64,000 bases of DNA from Piezodorus guildinii (GCA_023052935.1 CM041294.1:38587236-38651235), one strand, 5' to 3'. Shown: positions 10,424 to 21,125, counted from the stretch's first letter. The notes: generated by a model from the sequence alone, not told the origin. Numbers and translations are program-made.

Positions 10424-10842
10424 GTCTCTAGATTTTACCACGGCCGGTCTCAAACCCAAGGATCGATAGCAATATTTCCTATAAAATAAATTCCGAAATT
10501 ATTATTTTCGTGGATCTATAACTTCAAGGATAGATTGGCTTAGTTTCCAATGGAATTTTCGCTAGCGTGTGGTTACGGAAGGTGAACCCCATGAATCATT
10601 TATTAGTCCCTATTGTCTGAACTGATCATCGTCTGACTCATGTCATCTTGAGGAGCCGCAGCTGGTCTTCTGTTTATCTCCTCGTCGCTATCTCCATATT
10701 CTCATCACAGTAACCTCAAGGTTGGCTTGTTCCACCTCAGGACTTCCTTTGTTTAGGAGCGAGCACGCATGTTAGATGCATTTGTCACTTGTTAATCAGT
10801 TGCCTTCATATTTAGAAGGCTATAATCGGATCTTACCAACAT
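10424..10842. other. Unassigned, less AT-rich DNA
   Basis: Relatively GC-rich for the window. No frame longer than 60 codons and no repeat termini recognised. It adjoins the possible exon below. Confidence 0.35.
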
Positions 10843-10980
10843 TCTAATTTCTTCTTATTATGTTTCTGCGCATACTCGAACTTCGGCTGGTCACAGATCT
10901 TGGGGTTGTTTAGTTTTCTGCCCACCTCTAACCTGTGAGAAGCCCTGTTAAACAGATTTCTTATTTCCTGTTCCCAGAAG
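10842..10980 (-). CDS. Possible host exon, product unknown
   Basis: On the minus strand a T-run and CGTTCCAAG (AG near 10982) could act as a 3' splice site. It is followed by an open frame containing FWEQEIRNLFNRASHRLEV, then GRKLNNPKICDQPKFEY and KHNKKKLECW. The frame runs into TTG|GTAAGA near 10841, a good 5' splice-site match. The predicted peptide is charged, looks protein-like and is not obviously from a transposon. I do not recognise a family. The T-run may instead be a retroelement tail next to repeat R, in which case this is a retrocopy piece or chance. Confidence 0.3.
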
Positions 10981-11009
10981 TCTTGGAACGAAAAAAAAAA
11001 AAAATCTGG

Positions 11010-11835
11010 TGCGCACAACACACGACTTTCACTTACCACGACTGTTAAAATTAATAAAAAAATTATTAACTATACTTCATTTTAAAAAATATTTAAAGTT
11101 GATTTTAATAAAACGTGTATTCATTTTCGTTGGAAACATATGTGTAGGTAATTCAAATACAAATAAGTCTTAAGTCATTTTGATACACTGATTTATTAAG
11201 CACAGTATAAAACATAAAGAATATAAATCAGAACAATGACCGACACTAATGGTTCACTCACTGTGTTGACTGGAAGGTTCTTCTAACCGTCAGGTTACCT
11301 CACACAGTGTTGTCAGGCTCACAGTCAGTGTTGCCAGGCTCCTACATATGATTTAGATTAAATAATGTAACTATATTCAATTGTTAATCAGTAATAATTG
11401 TATTCCCTAATCGTCACTTCATGTTACTTTTTGCAACTTTGTGTATCAGATAATATTATTTCTAAAATATTTCTCTTTCCAACGGTATATTATACGTCTA
11501 TGTTACTGTTCTTATTACCAAAAAACCTAAAATTACGTTAAATAATAGTTTTGCTCTTTAATTCTTTAGTTGGACATCAAATTCGTCCAATTTGTATATT
11601 TAGCCGTTCTTCGTCAATGTCATTAAGATGATATGGTTAATCTTTTGGAGCGTACAAAATTAAAGGTAGTTTAGAAGCAGAAAATTTGAAATATCGGCAT
11701 TTAAAAACTGTCAGACTATGTCAATCAGAATGAAACCTACATGATATTAAAGCCCATTAAATTTTACATCGATATAGGGAGTTTAATCAAAATCGTTAGA
11801 GCCATTTTTGATAAAATCGTAAAAAGGTATTGCCT
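11010..11835 (-). repeat. Repeat family R, inverted copy, interrupted
   Basis: The part at 11410-11830 is the reverse complement of 5060-5470 and 46.95-47.35 kb. The outer edge CTGGTGCGCACAACACACGA at 11005-11030 matches the R end seen at 42.93 and 47.46 kb. About 300 bp between 11.1 and 11.4 kb do not match other R copies and may be a further insertion. A J2 LINE fragment starts at the inner end. Confidence 0.7.
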
Positions 11836-11837
11836 TT

Positions 11838-12530
11838 TTGCAACAATCGCCTTTTAAACTCTCCAATCCCACATCAGAAACCTTGAGGTGTGGTGTCAGA
11901 ATTGGGGAATTAAGATAAATTCCAACAAATCTCACCAAATAACCTTTACTATGTCATCCTGCCCTGGAGTATCCTTTAATAATATTCCGCTTGTTCCAGT
12001 TGAACAGGTCCGCTACCTAGGACTCCTACGTGACAAACGTCTAACATGGAATCCGCACACTAGACTGAAGCGACAAGAAACTGCGCGCCGCTTTCGGTTA
12101 CTTGAACACTTATTGAACAGACGCGCTAACTTTCTACTAAACTACAAAATTCTCATCTACATGATTATCATTAGGACTTACGATGTTGAGCTTTGGGACT
12201 CTACTAAGCCATTAAATTCTTCCTTGCAATCCCAAATCCTTAACGCTCCTTACTTTGTCACAAATAAGCTCATTCATAAAGACCTTAATGTTCCATTTGT
12301 TGCTGATTTAGCCTGAACCAGGTATCATTCCTTCCATAACAAACTACACTCATACTCTAACCCACTATTTTCAATCCTTGCTTCCTCTTCCATTCCTGAC
12401 AATCCTCCAAGGCGTCTAAAAAGAAGATGGCCTTTTTGGACAGTTTCTCTTCATGTGTTTTATCTAACAGCTAATTTGCTATATGTATCAAACAATACAG
12501 TTGTCAATATCAATAAATAAATAATAAAAT
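11838..12530 (+). mobile_element. Jockey-like LINE (J2), 5'-truncated and internally deleted
   Basis: The open frame to 12316 encodes LEVWCQNWGIKINSNKSHQ, then VRYLGLLRDKRLTWNPHTR, the region just after the RT FADD box. A stop replaces the codon after VADLA at 12314-12316, but similarity continues to PPRRLKRRWP at about 12433, where sequence breaks off. Compared with the copy at 31 kb, about 18 codons near ELWDSTKP/NSS and LQSQ-ILNA are missing in short deletions. A short 3' UTR with an AATAAATAAATAATAAAA tail ends near 12530. Confidence 0.8.
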
Positions 12531-13188
12531 AATCATTAAAATAGTAAATTAATGATATTTTATTCATGATCGTTTGATTTAATAATTTTAGTCTCCAAAT
12601 CATTAGCATAAAAAATCAGACAAATTAAAAAATAATTGCAATATTATATGTCACAAGTTTAAATGATCCCGGTACAAACTGATCGATCCTTAACGAATTT
12701 TTTTGACTCTTTAAACCTTTCGTAAGAGAAAAAATTGATGGTAATTATCATAAATTCAGGGAGTTGAATTTCCCTTACCCATTTAAATTAAGCTCCACGA
12801 ATCGACACTACAAGGATTTATTGAGGGTGTAATTTTTCATGTGGCGGTGTGTTTGTATTGTCAGGCCTGTTCATCTACGTGTTCCCATCATAAAGTTGGC
12901 GGCTCGCCAGAACATTTTATTTTGGTTTCCATTTATTTTCGGAGCATGGGCTAATAATTGCGTATCGTTTTTAACTGCTTCTTAAATTTATCTGTCGGAT
13001 TGGTAAGATAGATTCTGTTATCTATTTTTATGGGACTCTCCTCTGGGGCAAATAAATCTAATAATATACACATCATACCTAGCTCGGCGTACGTATTATT
13101 TTTTCTGAGTCATATATGATAAAACAAGATAGCATATTGGGTAATCGAGCAAAACAGGTCATAATTTGTATAATAAGAACAATTAGAT
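12531..13188. other. Unassigned AT-rich DNA
   Basis: No coding frame, tRNA boxes or paired ends recognised. Confidence 0.4.
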
Positions 13189-13189
13189 T

Positions 13190-13453
13190 TTTTTTTAATA
13201 AATAGTAATAACAATTTTTATTGAGAAAATTTTACAATCTGTCCCAATTTGGACATTAATAGTATTGCTGAATGATATCAAACATACTACATTCATACAA
13301 TATTTACACAACATAAAATTACAATAAAATATATACACAATAATGAATCAATACAAAAGTCAATAATTCACTTATACCTATATACACATACACACACTCA
13401 TACATACATCACATTGAGTGGAGAATCTAGCCAGTGCTAGAACTCCAATATAT
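13190..13453 (-). other. J1 3' UTR and A-tail
   Basis: About 255 bp after the ORF2 stop, ending AATAAAAATTGTTATTAC then an A-run. The last part is the segment repeated at 42.69-42.86 kb, so it is presumably the RT recognition end. Confidence 0.8.
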
Positions 13454-16138
13454 TTACAAAAGGTCGCGGGGCCACTGCCGTTTCAACCTTCTAGGTGGGT
13501 TGTATGGATGAGTGGAGCTGGATAGGGATTGAGCTAAAGGATTAGGATGATGAATGAGGTTCTGGTGGAATTTGGAAAATTTGGATGGAATTAGGTCTGA
13601 AATAAATGGAACATTAAGGTCGTGGTGCAAGGTATAATTGGAGACATAATAAGGAGCATTTACTATTGTACGGAGGACTTTGGATTGAAAGGATTGAATG
13701 CGTTTGATGTTAGAACGTTTAGCTGTCCCCCACAGTTCAAGTCCGTAGGTCCAGATGGGCTTCAGTATTGTCTTGTAGATTAATAATTTGTTTTCAACTG
13801 TAAGTTCAGATTTTCTGTTGAGTAGTCGGTATAACTGTCCGAATCGTCGGTTGAGTTCTTGTCTTTTAAGTCTTGTATGTGGGTTCCAAGTCAATCTTTT
13901 GTCTAACAGTAAGCCAAGATACCGGACTGTATCTGAGAGAGGAATCGGTAATGAGTTGAAATAAACTGGCGGACAGGATTTTCGTCTAAGAGTAAAGGTT
14001 ATGTGTTTACATTTGGCTTCGTTCACCTTTACACGCCAGTTATTACACCAGTGTTCGATAAGGAAAAGGTGTCTCTGAAGGTTTAAGGATGCTGTTTCAG
14101 GATTGGAACTGGATGATAGGATGGCGGTGTCGTCTGCAAAAGTTGCCAGAAAGGTATCAGGATGTGTAGGAATATCAGCAGTGTAAAGGATGTAGAGGAT
14201 GGGTCCCAAGACGCTGCCTTGAGGAACACCGGCCTCAACGGGATAAAGGTTAGAAAATTCTTCACCACAGCGAACTCGGAAGGAACGGTTCGAGAGATAG
14301 GATCGGAGAATGAGGTATAGGGACTGGGGTAAATGGGTTTTCAGCTTGAAGAGTAATCCAGTGTGCCATACCCGGTCAAAAGCTTGCGCAATGTCCAGAA
14401 ACGCACCAGAACAATACTCTTTGCATTCAAGAGCTGAGGAAATATGGTCTACAACTCGGAGCCCCTGTTGAACTGTGGAATGCTGAGGACGGAATCCAAA
14501 CTGATGGGAAGGAAGATTTTGAGATTCTAATATGGGTAGGATACGTTTAAGAAGAAGCCTTTCGAAGATTTTTGAGAGGATGGGGAGTAGACTAATAGGC
14601 CTGTAGGATGAAGTGTTGTTGGAAGGTTTACCTGGTTTTAAAAAAAGGATGATGGTGGAATGTTTCCATAACAGAGGAAAATAGGTGGTGCGGAGGATGC
14701 AGTTATAAATATAAGTAAGAAAAATAATGGCTTTCTGGGGAAGTTGTCGGAGGATCTGGGGAGTAAGGAGATCGTGTCCAGGAGATTTACGGAGAGTCAG
14801 TTTTTGGAGAAGATATTTGACCTCAGAGGGATTAATAGCTTTAGGAGGTAGGGAAAGTGGAATCGGTGACATAAGAAAGTCTTGCACTTTTGCGGTGTGA
14901 TTGATGTGGGATTCCGGGTGAGGAGTGAATACTTTAGAGAGGTGTGTGGCGAATTCCTCGGCTTTATCTTCATCAGACGCAGCCCAGGAGTCATCACCAC
15001 GTCGGAGAGGATGGGAAACATGATGGTATTTTAGGATCTTTTTCGTGACATTCCACAGGGAATTATCACGAGCTGATAGAGAGGAGAGGTAGGAATTAAA
15101 GGACTGGGAACGGAAGTTCGCCAACTCCCTCTTCAATTGTCTACAATAGAAGTTATAGGAGCGGCGATCTGTTGGGTGTCGGGTGCGCTGCCATAATGAT
15201 CTTGCTCGGCGTTTGGTGTGGATAAGGTCTATAATAGGTTGTGGAAAATGATTTTGGTCTGGATTTATATTGGAGTGTTTAGGAGAGGAAGCAGTCCAGA
15301 CAGCTTGTTGGATGGCGGTGGTAAAGGAATAGACGGAATTATCTAGGTCATCTTGGGTTTTGAGGGTTACTCTGAGGTCAATATTATCGGTCAGGATTTG
15401 GCGGAAAAGGTTCCAGTTGACAGGGCCTCGGATGAATGATGGTGGAATGGGTTTTGGAATTGGAGTGAGAGATACTTTTAGGATCAGGGGACTATGGTCT
15501 GAGGATAGTTCATCAAGGCGAGTTCAAGACAAGTTGAGAGAGCCTAATCCGCTGTGGATAAAGAAGTCGAGGATGTCAGGATTGCGGTTAGGATCGGTTG
15601 GCCAGTAGGTAGGGGAGTCAGGAGGCAGGATATTAAAATTTCGGGAGTTGAGTGCAGACAGCAAATTTCGTCCCCGAGAATTCGTGGTTCTGGAACCCCA
15701 CTGCTGATGCTTGGCGTTTAAGTCTGCACCCAGAATGAAACAATTTCCTAAGGAATCCAGGAAGGATACAAATTCAGAATTGGAAATGGAATGTTTAGGA
15801 GGGCAATATGCAGATGTGAGGGTTACCGGAAAGGAAAAAGTCTTGATTACTATGGATGTGGCTTGTAGGAAATCATAGGTGGGAAGTGGGAGTAAATGAT
15901 GAGAGAGGGATTGGTGGACAATGATAGCAGAACCGGCATGGGCTTTACCGTCTGGGTGGTCAGTACGGTATGTCATGTATTGCGGTATTTTGAAGTACTG
16001 TTTAGTCGTTAGTCTTGTTTCAGTTATAAGTGCAACATCGATTGTTTTGTCTTGCAACAACGCTGTCAGTTCGTCAGTATGATTTCTAACACCATTCGCA
16101 TTCCAAAGGAGAATGGATAAGGAGTTAGGTGAAGTCAT
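13454..16138 (-). pseudogene. J1 ORF2, endonuclease-reverse transcriptase with one in-frame TGA
   Basis: 894 codons in one frame from the ATG at 16138-16136 to the stop at 13454, broken only by TGA at 15526-15524 (codon 205). Residues 1-204 are the AP-type endonuclease: LLWNANGVRN, ALITETRL (catalytic Glu), GADLNAKHQQWGS and NPDILDFFI. The conserved SDHSPL box with the catalytic His lies just after the TGA, so a truncated product would lack it. The RT core follows: FLDIAQAFDRVW (motif A, about residue 582), GVPQGSVLGP (motif B) and FADD (motif C, about 667-670), then YLGLLLDKRLTWNPH. No RNase H domain is evident, as usual for Jockey. The reading beyond the TGA is otherwise intact, so this is a young inactivation or a recoded codon. 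Confidence 0.9.
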
Positions 16139-17455
16139 TTAAGGATTTTTCAAGGCAGGGATTAGATTCGATACTAGATTTGTAAGGAGTGATATAAGCG
16201 GCATAACAAGAGATTTGATTTCGGAGATGAACGATGTCATTAGACTGGTAAGATCTGTGACGTTTGATGGTGGAGGGATATGAGAAATTTGATGTTGAGG
16301 AGTTTTTTGAAGATTAGGTAAACTTTGAGGGATAGGTTCTTGTACAATAGATTGAGAATGTTGAGGAAAATGTTGTTCCGGCAGTGCCTCGACTTCATGA
16401 TTCTGGTTACCACCTCCAAGCAAGTGGGCAAATGACACGTTAGAATTTACAAGTTTTGATGGTTCTCTTCTGCTTCTGGTTGGTACAGCTGTTTCATTCG
16501 GATCCTGAGGTTTTTGGTATCTGGTTCTGAGTTTCTTGTAGATTTCACATCCCTTGTAGTTAGCCGGGTGGTCCTTGAGGCACAGAGCACATACAGCGGG
16601 TGCTGATCTTGATCTTGTACATTCTTCTGTTTTATGCTGTTCACCGCATTTCACACAGCGTGGTATGTGATGGCAATAACTTTTGGTATGACCATATGCC
16701 TGACAGTTATGGCACTGGACTATTTCTTTCTTTGTGTAAGGTTTTTCAACTTTTACACGGGTATAGTACAGTCTGCTGAGGTCATAGATTTTTTCGACTC
16801 CTGCTGATGGTTCCAAGTCCACGAAGAATAGAGGCAGTGGACTTTTATCTTTTAGAACGTTGGTGACTTGCCTCACTTGGAATCCTAATTCTGTCAGTTC
16901 TTCTTTGATTGCTTCAACGGGTGTTGAGGAATGTAGGTTTCTGATTACGACCCTTAATGCTCTCTCTTGGCGCAGCTGATAAGTATGAAAGTCAGCTTTG
17001 GTCTCAGTCAGATATTTTACAATCTTTCTGTAGGTTTCAGCAGTAGTCGGAGATATTTTAGTATCATTGGTTCTACTTATACAATAATAACTATTAGGAT
17101 CTGTTACTTTATTTAAATGCGCACACATCAGTTTAAAATTTTTAATATTTTTAACAAATATTGGTGGAGGTAGTGGTTCTCTGGGTATAGGAGAAGATTC
17201 CATGGTTTCTTTTTCATTTTGGAGGATCTGAAATGGATTCGGTGTAAAAAACGGAGATTCATCAGTTATTCCTTGTGATGATGTGCTGGGCTGTGGTTCA
17301 GAACCTAATGAGGTAGCTGACGCGGTCGCTGGTGGAATCATTTTTTTATTTTGTTCACGGCGGGGTCTCTGTTTTGTGGGAGACGAGTTAGAACCTGCAG
17401 ATCTAGATCTTTTACTTGCAGACTTTGAGGACATGACTTGATGAAAATATCTCAT
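16139..17455 (-). CDS. J1 ORF1, gag-like nucleic-acid-binding protein
   Basis: An intact frame of 438 residues. The N-terminus is basic and Ser/Pro-rich. A domain at about 165-235 reads VVIRNLHSSTPVEAIKEEL, typical of the PRE_C2HC region of insect Jockey ORF1 proteins. Three zinc knuckles follow: C248-x2-C-x4-H-x4-C261, C267-x2-C-x3-H-x4-C279 and C289-x2-C-x3-H-x6-C303. The C-terminus is hydrophobic and may be a helix. In Jockey elements this protein binds element RNA and forms the RNP. The first ATG gives MRYFHQVM; M8 is an alternative start. Its TAA is followed immediately by the ATG of ORF2 in the same frame, which suggests stop-start reinitiation or rare readthrough for ORF2 expression. 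Confidence 0.9.
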   Translation of the reverse strand: MRYFHQVMSSKSASKRSRSAGSNSSPTKQRPRREQNKKMIPPATASATSLGSEPQPSTSSQGITDESPFFTPNPFQILQNEKETMESSPIPREPLPPPIFVKNIKNFKLMCAHLNKVTDPNSYYCISRTNDTKISPTTAETYRKIVKYLTETKADFHTYQLRQERALRVVIRNLHSSTPVEAIKEELTELGFQVRQVTNVLKDKSPLPLFFVDLEPSAGVEKIYDLSRLYYTRVKVEKPYTKKEIVQCHNCQAYGHTKSYCHHIPRCVKCGEQHKTEECTRSRSAPAVCALCLKDHPANYKGCEIYKKLRTRYQKPQDPNETAVPTRSRREPSKLVNSNVSFAHLLGGGNQNHEVEALPEQHFPQHSQSIVQEPIPQSLPNLQKTPQHQISHIPPPSNVTDLTSLMTSFISEIKSLVMPLISLLTNLVSNLIPALKNP

Positions 17456-17776
17456 TGATTAAGAAAATAATAATAATAAATAAATAATGAGATAAGAATT
17501 AAAGATAAAAGAAAGATAATTAAAAGAAAAGCAAGCCCGAGCTTGCCGAGCTAGCGGCAATCAGCTGATCAGTGACCCTTCTTTCACTTTTTCGTGATTG
17601 TACAAAGTAAATTATAACTTTGCTTACTGAAACTTCTCCAATATTCACTGCCGTAATATTCCTGAGGTCTAGTGATGTTCTCCAGACTGAATTCTAGCGA
17701 ATTCCTACTGAAAAAAGCAAAAATCTGAGAGACGATGTAACGTATGACTGTTATCATCGAGCGCATCAGCTGATAT

Positions 17777-17777
<1 letters not shown>
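17456..17777 (-). promoter_or_regulatory. J1 5' UTR, presumed internal promoter
   Basis: About 320 bp between the A-run and the ORF1 ATG. The palindrome ATCAGCTGAT occurs twice, at 17765-17774 beside the presumed 5' end and at 17560-17569. A short hairpin (GCAAGC...GCTTGC) lies near 17531-17546. Jockey elements use internal RNA polymerase II promoters in this position; which of these sequences matter is not known. Confidence 0.5.
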
Positions 17778-17778
<1 letters not shown>

Positions 17779-17812
<34 letters not shown>

Positions 17813-17910
17813 AATAAAACAAATATATGTTTTTCAATTCACATCCATTTTTGTAAAATGTTTCATTACAAAAAAAAAAGGATATATAGAATTACTTCAC
17901 TGTTCCGAAA
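17779..17910 (-). repeat. Poly-A run, probable tail of an older retroelement
   Basis: About 30 T on the plus strand, preceded on the minus strand by TTTTATTTATT. It reads as a 3' tail of an element now hidden behind the J1 insertion. No coding sequence of that element was recognised. Confidence 0.5.
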
Positions 17911-18395
17911 TATCGAAATCAGTTGCCAGTGACCTATTTCACAACACGAGATATGAAAGTATTGTGAATGGCATTTTAAGGGCACAAATAAGTTATTTTT
18001 GAATCTAATAAAAGTGCGATCTACTATACTAGTGAAATAGTTTGTGAGGTTTTTAATAACAATTATCTTCTTGTAAATTCAGTAACGAAATGAGAAAGTT
18101 TTAAAAATAGTTAATCGTATCATACCTTTCTTTTTAACTAACCTTACTGTACATAATGTAGGATGGCAAATAAAGTTATATAATATAATTTGTGTAATGA
18201 ACGATTACTATGTTTTGGAGTGTAGACGCCGGTATAATCTGGTTTTAGCAATTCATTGCCCTATAAGAGGTTTCTAGCACCTCCGTATACTCTCAACACC
18301 TGTTTCCCGATTTTTTCAGATTTTATCATAACCCCTTATTTCTTATTGTTTTTTACATTTAAGTTGTAGTGATATAAACTAAATAAAGGACATAC
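17911..18395. other. Unassigned AT-rich DNA
   Basis: No gene or paired termini recognised. Confidence 0.4.
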
Positions 18396-18503
18396 AAATA
18401 CTCCCATTAAAAATCCTAGGGCCATCAGCCAAGCTCGAACCCGCTCGCCACCTTTGGCACGGAAGGCTGTTATGCTAGACATTACACCACAGCTGACCAC
18501 TTT
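18395..18503 (-). mobile_element. SINE family A, head only
   Basis: The reverse complement starts GGTCAGCTGTGGTGTAATG and has GCATAACAGCCTTCCGTGCC, then a B-box-like GGGTTCGAGC and CCTAGGATTTTTAATGGGAG. These are the family A tRNA-like head and start of the body. Truncated after about 110 bp; followed by a (TA)n run at 18515-18534. Confidence 0.7.
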
Positions 18504-18637
18504 TATTTATTAATATATATATATATATATATATACATACCATGGATCTGTAATGTAATAATCTTGTTAATTATAAAACTACGTACAATTATGACAATAA
18601 ATTAATTATGTGTGTTTAATCTTTATGTTTTTCGAAG

Positions 18638-18771
18638 AAACTAACTCTGATAATATAAAACCCACGCCGATGTATAATTTTCAAGGTCGAAGGTTCAATA
18701 AGATTCAAGGACTGGGACCCAGTTTCGGAAATCTTAATCTGCAACCCACACAAATGCTCCGGATACATCAA
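18638..18771 (+). CDS. Possible host exon, product unknown
   Basis: A T-rich stretch ending in AG at 18636-18637 precedes an open frame of about 45 codons. It contains KPTPMYNFQGRRFNKIQG and LGPSFGNLNLQPTQMLRIHQ. It ends at CAA|GTGGGT (donor at 18772), an acceptable 5' splice site. Codon use and composition differ from the AT-rich flanks, and no transposon motif is seen. The family is not recognised. The frame continues past the donor for 29 codons of AT-rich sequence, which I take as intron. Weak acceptor; could be chance. Confidence 0.3.
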
Positions 18772-18919
18772 GTGGGTGAATTCTTTATTTATTATATTGT
18801 ATTTATCTCAGTACTCTCTATTAACACTCTTTACATTATATATATTAATGTTTATTAAGGTAGATTTCGGGCTGAATAACTTCTTCCATAAAGACTCAAC
18901 ATTTTCATTACATCAGCAT

Positions 18920-18948
18920 GACGTTTCGGGATCTTCTCCCATCTTCAG
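18920..18948 (-). ncRNA. Hammerhead ribozyme-like motif
   Basis: On the minus strand CTGAAGA (18948-18942), then a stem II of GGGA/TCCC with a GAAGA loop, then GAAAC and GTC (18922-18920). One extra base lies between CTGAAGA and the paired stem II, as in most copies in this window. Stem I pairing is weak here, so activity is doubtful. Surrounding AT-rich DNA (about 18870-19200) is probably the rest of a Penelope-type terminal repeat. Confidence 0.55.
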
Positions 18949-19039
18949 AAGTCTACAAAGTAAATTAAGCAATTACCATTACATTAAAAAATACTATACT
19001 GGAGTGAATGGTTTAAAACGTTATGAAAAAATATTATAA

Positions 19040-19435
19040 ATTAGGTGTCCATTGATAACAAAATTTAAAACTATTAAATAACAAATTTAAAATCAAAAGG
19101 AGGCATTAAAAGCAATAAAAATTAACAATGTTACATAGTAATTAGTTAAATTAATAAAGAAATATTATAAAATTACCTTGTTATATATTCAGAACTCCAA
19201 GCATTTCCTAGGTAAATTAGTAAAAAAAAAGTCAATATTTAAAAACATCATATCTGAGCAAGAGTATTGCTCAGATCTTTGTCCTCAACTGGATTAAGGG
19301 TTAGACCTATTTTAAACTTGTATATGGTTATTTTTATTTCATTTTATGAAATTCTTTAAAAACATTTTATTATTAATTTATTCATATTATATTTTTAATT
19401 AAGTCAGAATAGTGGTAACTTAACTGTCTTGAGTT
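19040..19435. other. AT-rich DNA, possibly Penelope-type flank
   Basis: Nothing recognisable beyond a short inverted repeat near 19255-19280 (GAGCAA...TTGCTC). Confidence 0.35.
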
Positions 19436-19439
19436 ATTC

Positions 19440-19660
19440 ACGATGTTATTTGTAACATCTCGGGTGTATAGTTGTCTTAAATATGAAATTTCAGTTTCAT
19501 AGGACTTTTCGTTTCCGCCCGGGAGTTACCAGACACGGAGGCACCCTCACACACTCAGTCCTTTTTGCGGGACTTGGTTATTTGGACTTTCAGTCGAAGA
19601 TTTTCACGATCGCAATACTTTCCCTTACTATATATAATAAGTGAAAGTAAAACTAGTTGT
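19440..19660 (-). repeat. Repeat family R, 5' part, inverted
   Basis: The reverse complement begins CTTTCACTTATTATATATAG then TAAGGGAAAGTATTGCGATC. It continues through the GGGCGGAAACGAAAAGTCC block to GAAATTTCATATTTAAGACA and a CGAGATGTTAC block. It matches the 5' part of the copy at 46.66 kb and preserves what seems to be the family end. Confidence 0.75.
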
Positions 19661-20262
19661 GAATAGAACCTTCTTAAAAAAGAAAACTAAACCTGTGTTA
19701 TGATTGAAATATGTCATGAATTATCACGTGGTATAATGAAATACACTTAGAACCTAAATATTTACGTTTAATTTGCGCTCCTTTAATTAACGATATGATT
19801 TCATCTCCATCCCAAGACACCAATTTAGTATCCGTGCCGTCCCTCGTGTATGGATGCCGGACCCCTATACTAGGATGGATGCCCCAAATTGGAATGCTGG
19901 CTATCAACGAGAATCGATTCCCCTCCCTCGATACCCTTTTACCCCTCGCCCTTAGTGGACCCCAGCATTGTCCTCCGTAATGACTGTTTCTTGTCATCAT
20001 TAGTTATCCTGCACATCAGGAAGTGTTCAAGTGTGAGCCAAGTCTTGGCTTATCGGCGTAGAGGCTGGGAGGAATAACCGGTTTCTCTGAAGTAACCTCA
20101 CCCGTAATAATTCAGCTTCGGTCATCTCATTAAACAGAAACATAGTAGATTATATTGAAACAAAAAATAATTGTTTTTTTTTTTTTTTTTTTAATATCTT
20201 AATATTTTTTCTTCAATCCTGCTAATAAGTGTTGACTATCAGTGAATATGAGGTTTTGATAT
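19661..20262. other. Unassigned; GC-richer block
   Basis: 19790-20100 is distinctly less AT-rich, with open frames on both strands (61-100 codons) but no recognisable domain. A T-run at 20174-20192 follows. It could be the 3' part of an unrecognised retroelement. Confidence 0.35.
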
Positions 20263-20264
20263 TG

Positions 20265-20462
20265 TAGCGTTAAAGGCATGATGGAGAGAGGCCCAGTTAC
20301 GCATTTATGTCTATAGGTCTCTCATCAACTTCTTTTCAGCCTTCTGCGAGTGATGAGTGCCATGTTTTGTATTAATATGTTGGTATGTCCGTATTACATG
20401 TTATGAAAGCGTTGGTCCGAATCTGTTGACTGTCGGTACGTGAAGGTCTGTATGTAGAAAAA
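20265..20462. repeat. Repeat family U, diverged copy
   Basis: The order of blocks GGCATGATGG, GTCTCTCATC-AACTTCTTTT, CTGCGAGTGAT and GGTATGTCCGTA matches 55.96-56.56 kb. There the repeat is interrupted by a hAT MITE. Its minus strand has a weak protein-like reading in both copies. The family is not identified. Confidence 0.5.
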
Positions 20463-20935
20463 CACCTAATAAATGTTATTAATTAAGGTATTATGGTTTT
20501 GATAACTAGAAAATCGAAATTAAGGAGGAAATTAAGTCGCGGTTAAAGGTTGGAAAACGCGTGTTATTATTCAATATCTAAACTTCTAAGTTCTAGGCTT
20601 CTGTATTTACAGAACTATTAATCTCCCGACGGTTCTATACTGAAATGAATAAAACTTCACGTAATATTGTAGCCAAAGAATTGTCGATGTTTGCTCATTA
20701 AAAAAAAATACCAATAACACAAAATATATGGTTAGTCATAGAAAGGTTGATAGTCTTAGGATATAAGTTTAAACATGTAGTGACATATAGGTATTAAGAG
20801 TCTTATTTAACTAGAAAAAATGAAATTCTGGAGGAAATAATGTCGCGATTAAAGGCGGGGAATGCTCATTATTCAGTTAGTTCAAGGCTTCCGTAAAGAA
20901 AATTGAAGGTTACAAAAATAGTGTACAAAAATATT
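20463..20935. other. Unassigned AT-rich DNA
   Basis: Two imperfect direct blocks near 20515-20560 and 20815-20860 (GAAATT...GGAGGAAAT...GTCGCG..TTAAAGG) suggest an old duplication about 300 bp apart. No gene. Confidence 0.45.
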
Positions 20936-20939
20936 TTTC

Positions 20940-21125
20940 TCCCGAGATGTTCTCGTTTACTTTGAAGGATGAACTGTCCCTTACCCTTTTGGTTAAATTT
21001 TGGTCCACTGGAGAATTTAAAAGGCTACACAACGCGGAGTCACAGAGTTCTTTTCCCTCTTTTATAAATGAGGTAGAATCGTGGATGCTTAAATGGACAT
21101 GCAAAGCTGTAGGATTTGTGAATTA
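20940..21125 (+). pseudogene. LINE remnant (LHNAE family)
   Basis: Conceptual reading LKDELSLTLLVKFWSTGEFK then RLHNAESQSS and LKWTCKAVGF matches, in order, the C-terminal region of the LINE ends at 25.3 and 29.5 kb. Stops and frameshifts throughout. Confidence 0.55.

Larger units (their letters stand above)
13190..17778 (-). mobile_element. Near-complete Jockey-clade LINE (J1)
   Basis: A 4.6-kb non-LTR retrotransposon read on the minus strand. It has a 5' UTR (17777 to 17456), a gag-like ORF1, ORF2 with AP-type endonuclease and RT, a 250-bp 3' UTR and a short A-tail (T-run at 13190-13198 on the plus strand). Its 5' end abuts a run of about 30 A (minus strand), so it seems to have inserted into an older poly-A tail, and a TSD cannot be told apart from that run. 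Two 3'-end inserts of the same or a sister family lie at 42.68 and 43.67 kb. The only coding lesion seen is one TGA in ORF2. Confidence 0.9.

Noticed and set aside
14797..15021. Extra open frames inside J1 (also 14083-14268, 16240-16431, 16447-16644, 15360-15608)
   Set aside because: Shadows of ORF1/ORF2 in other frames or on the opposite strand; no independent features.
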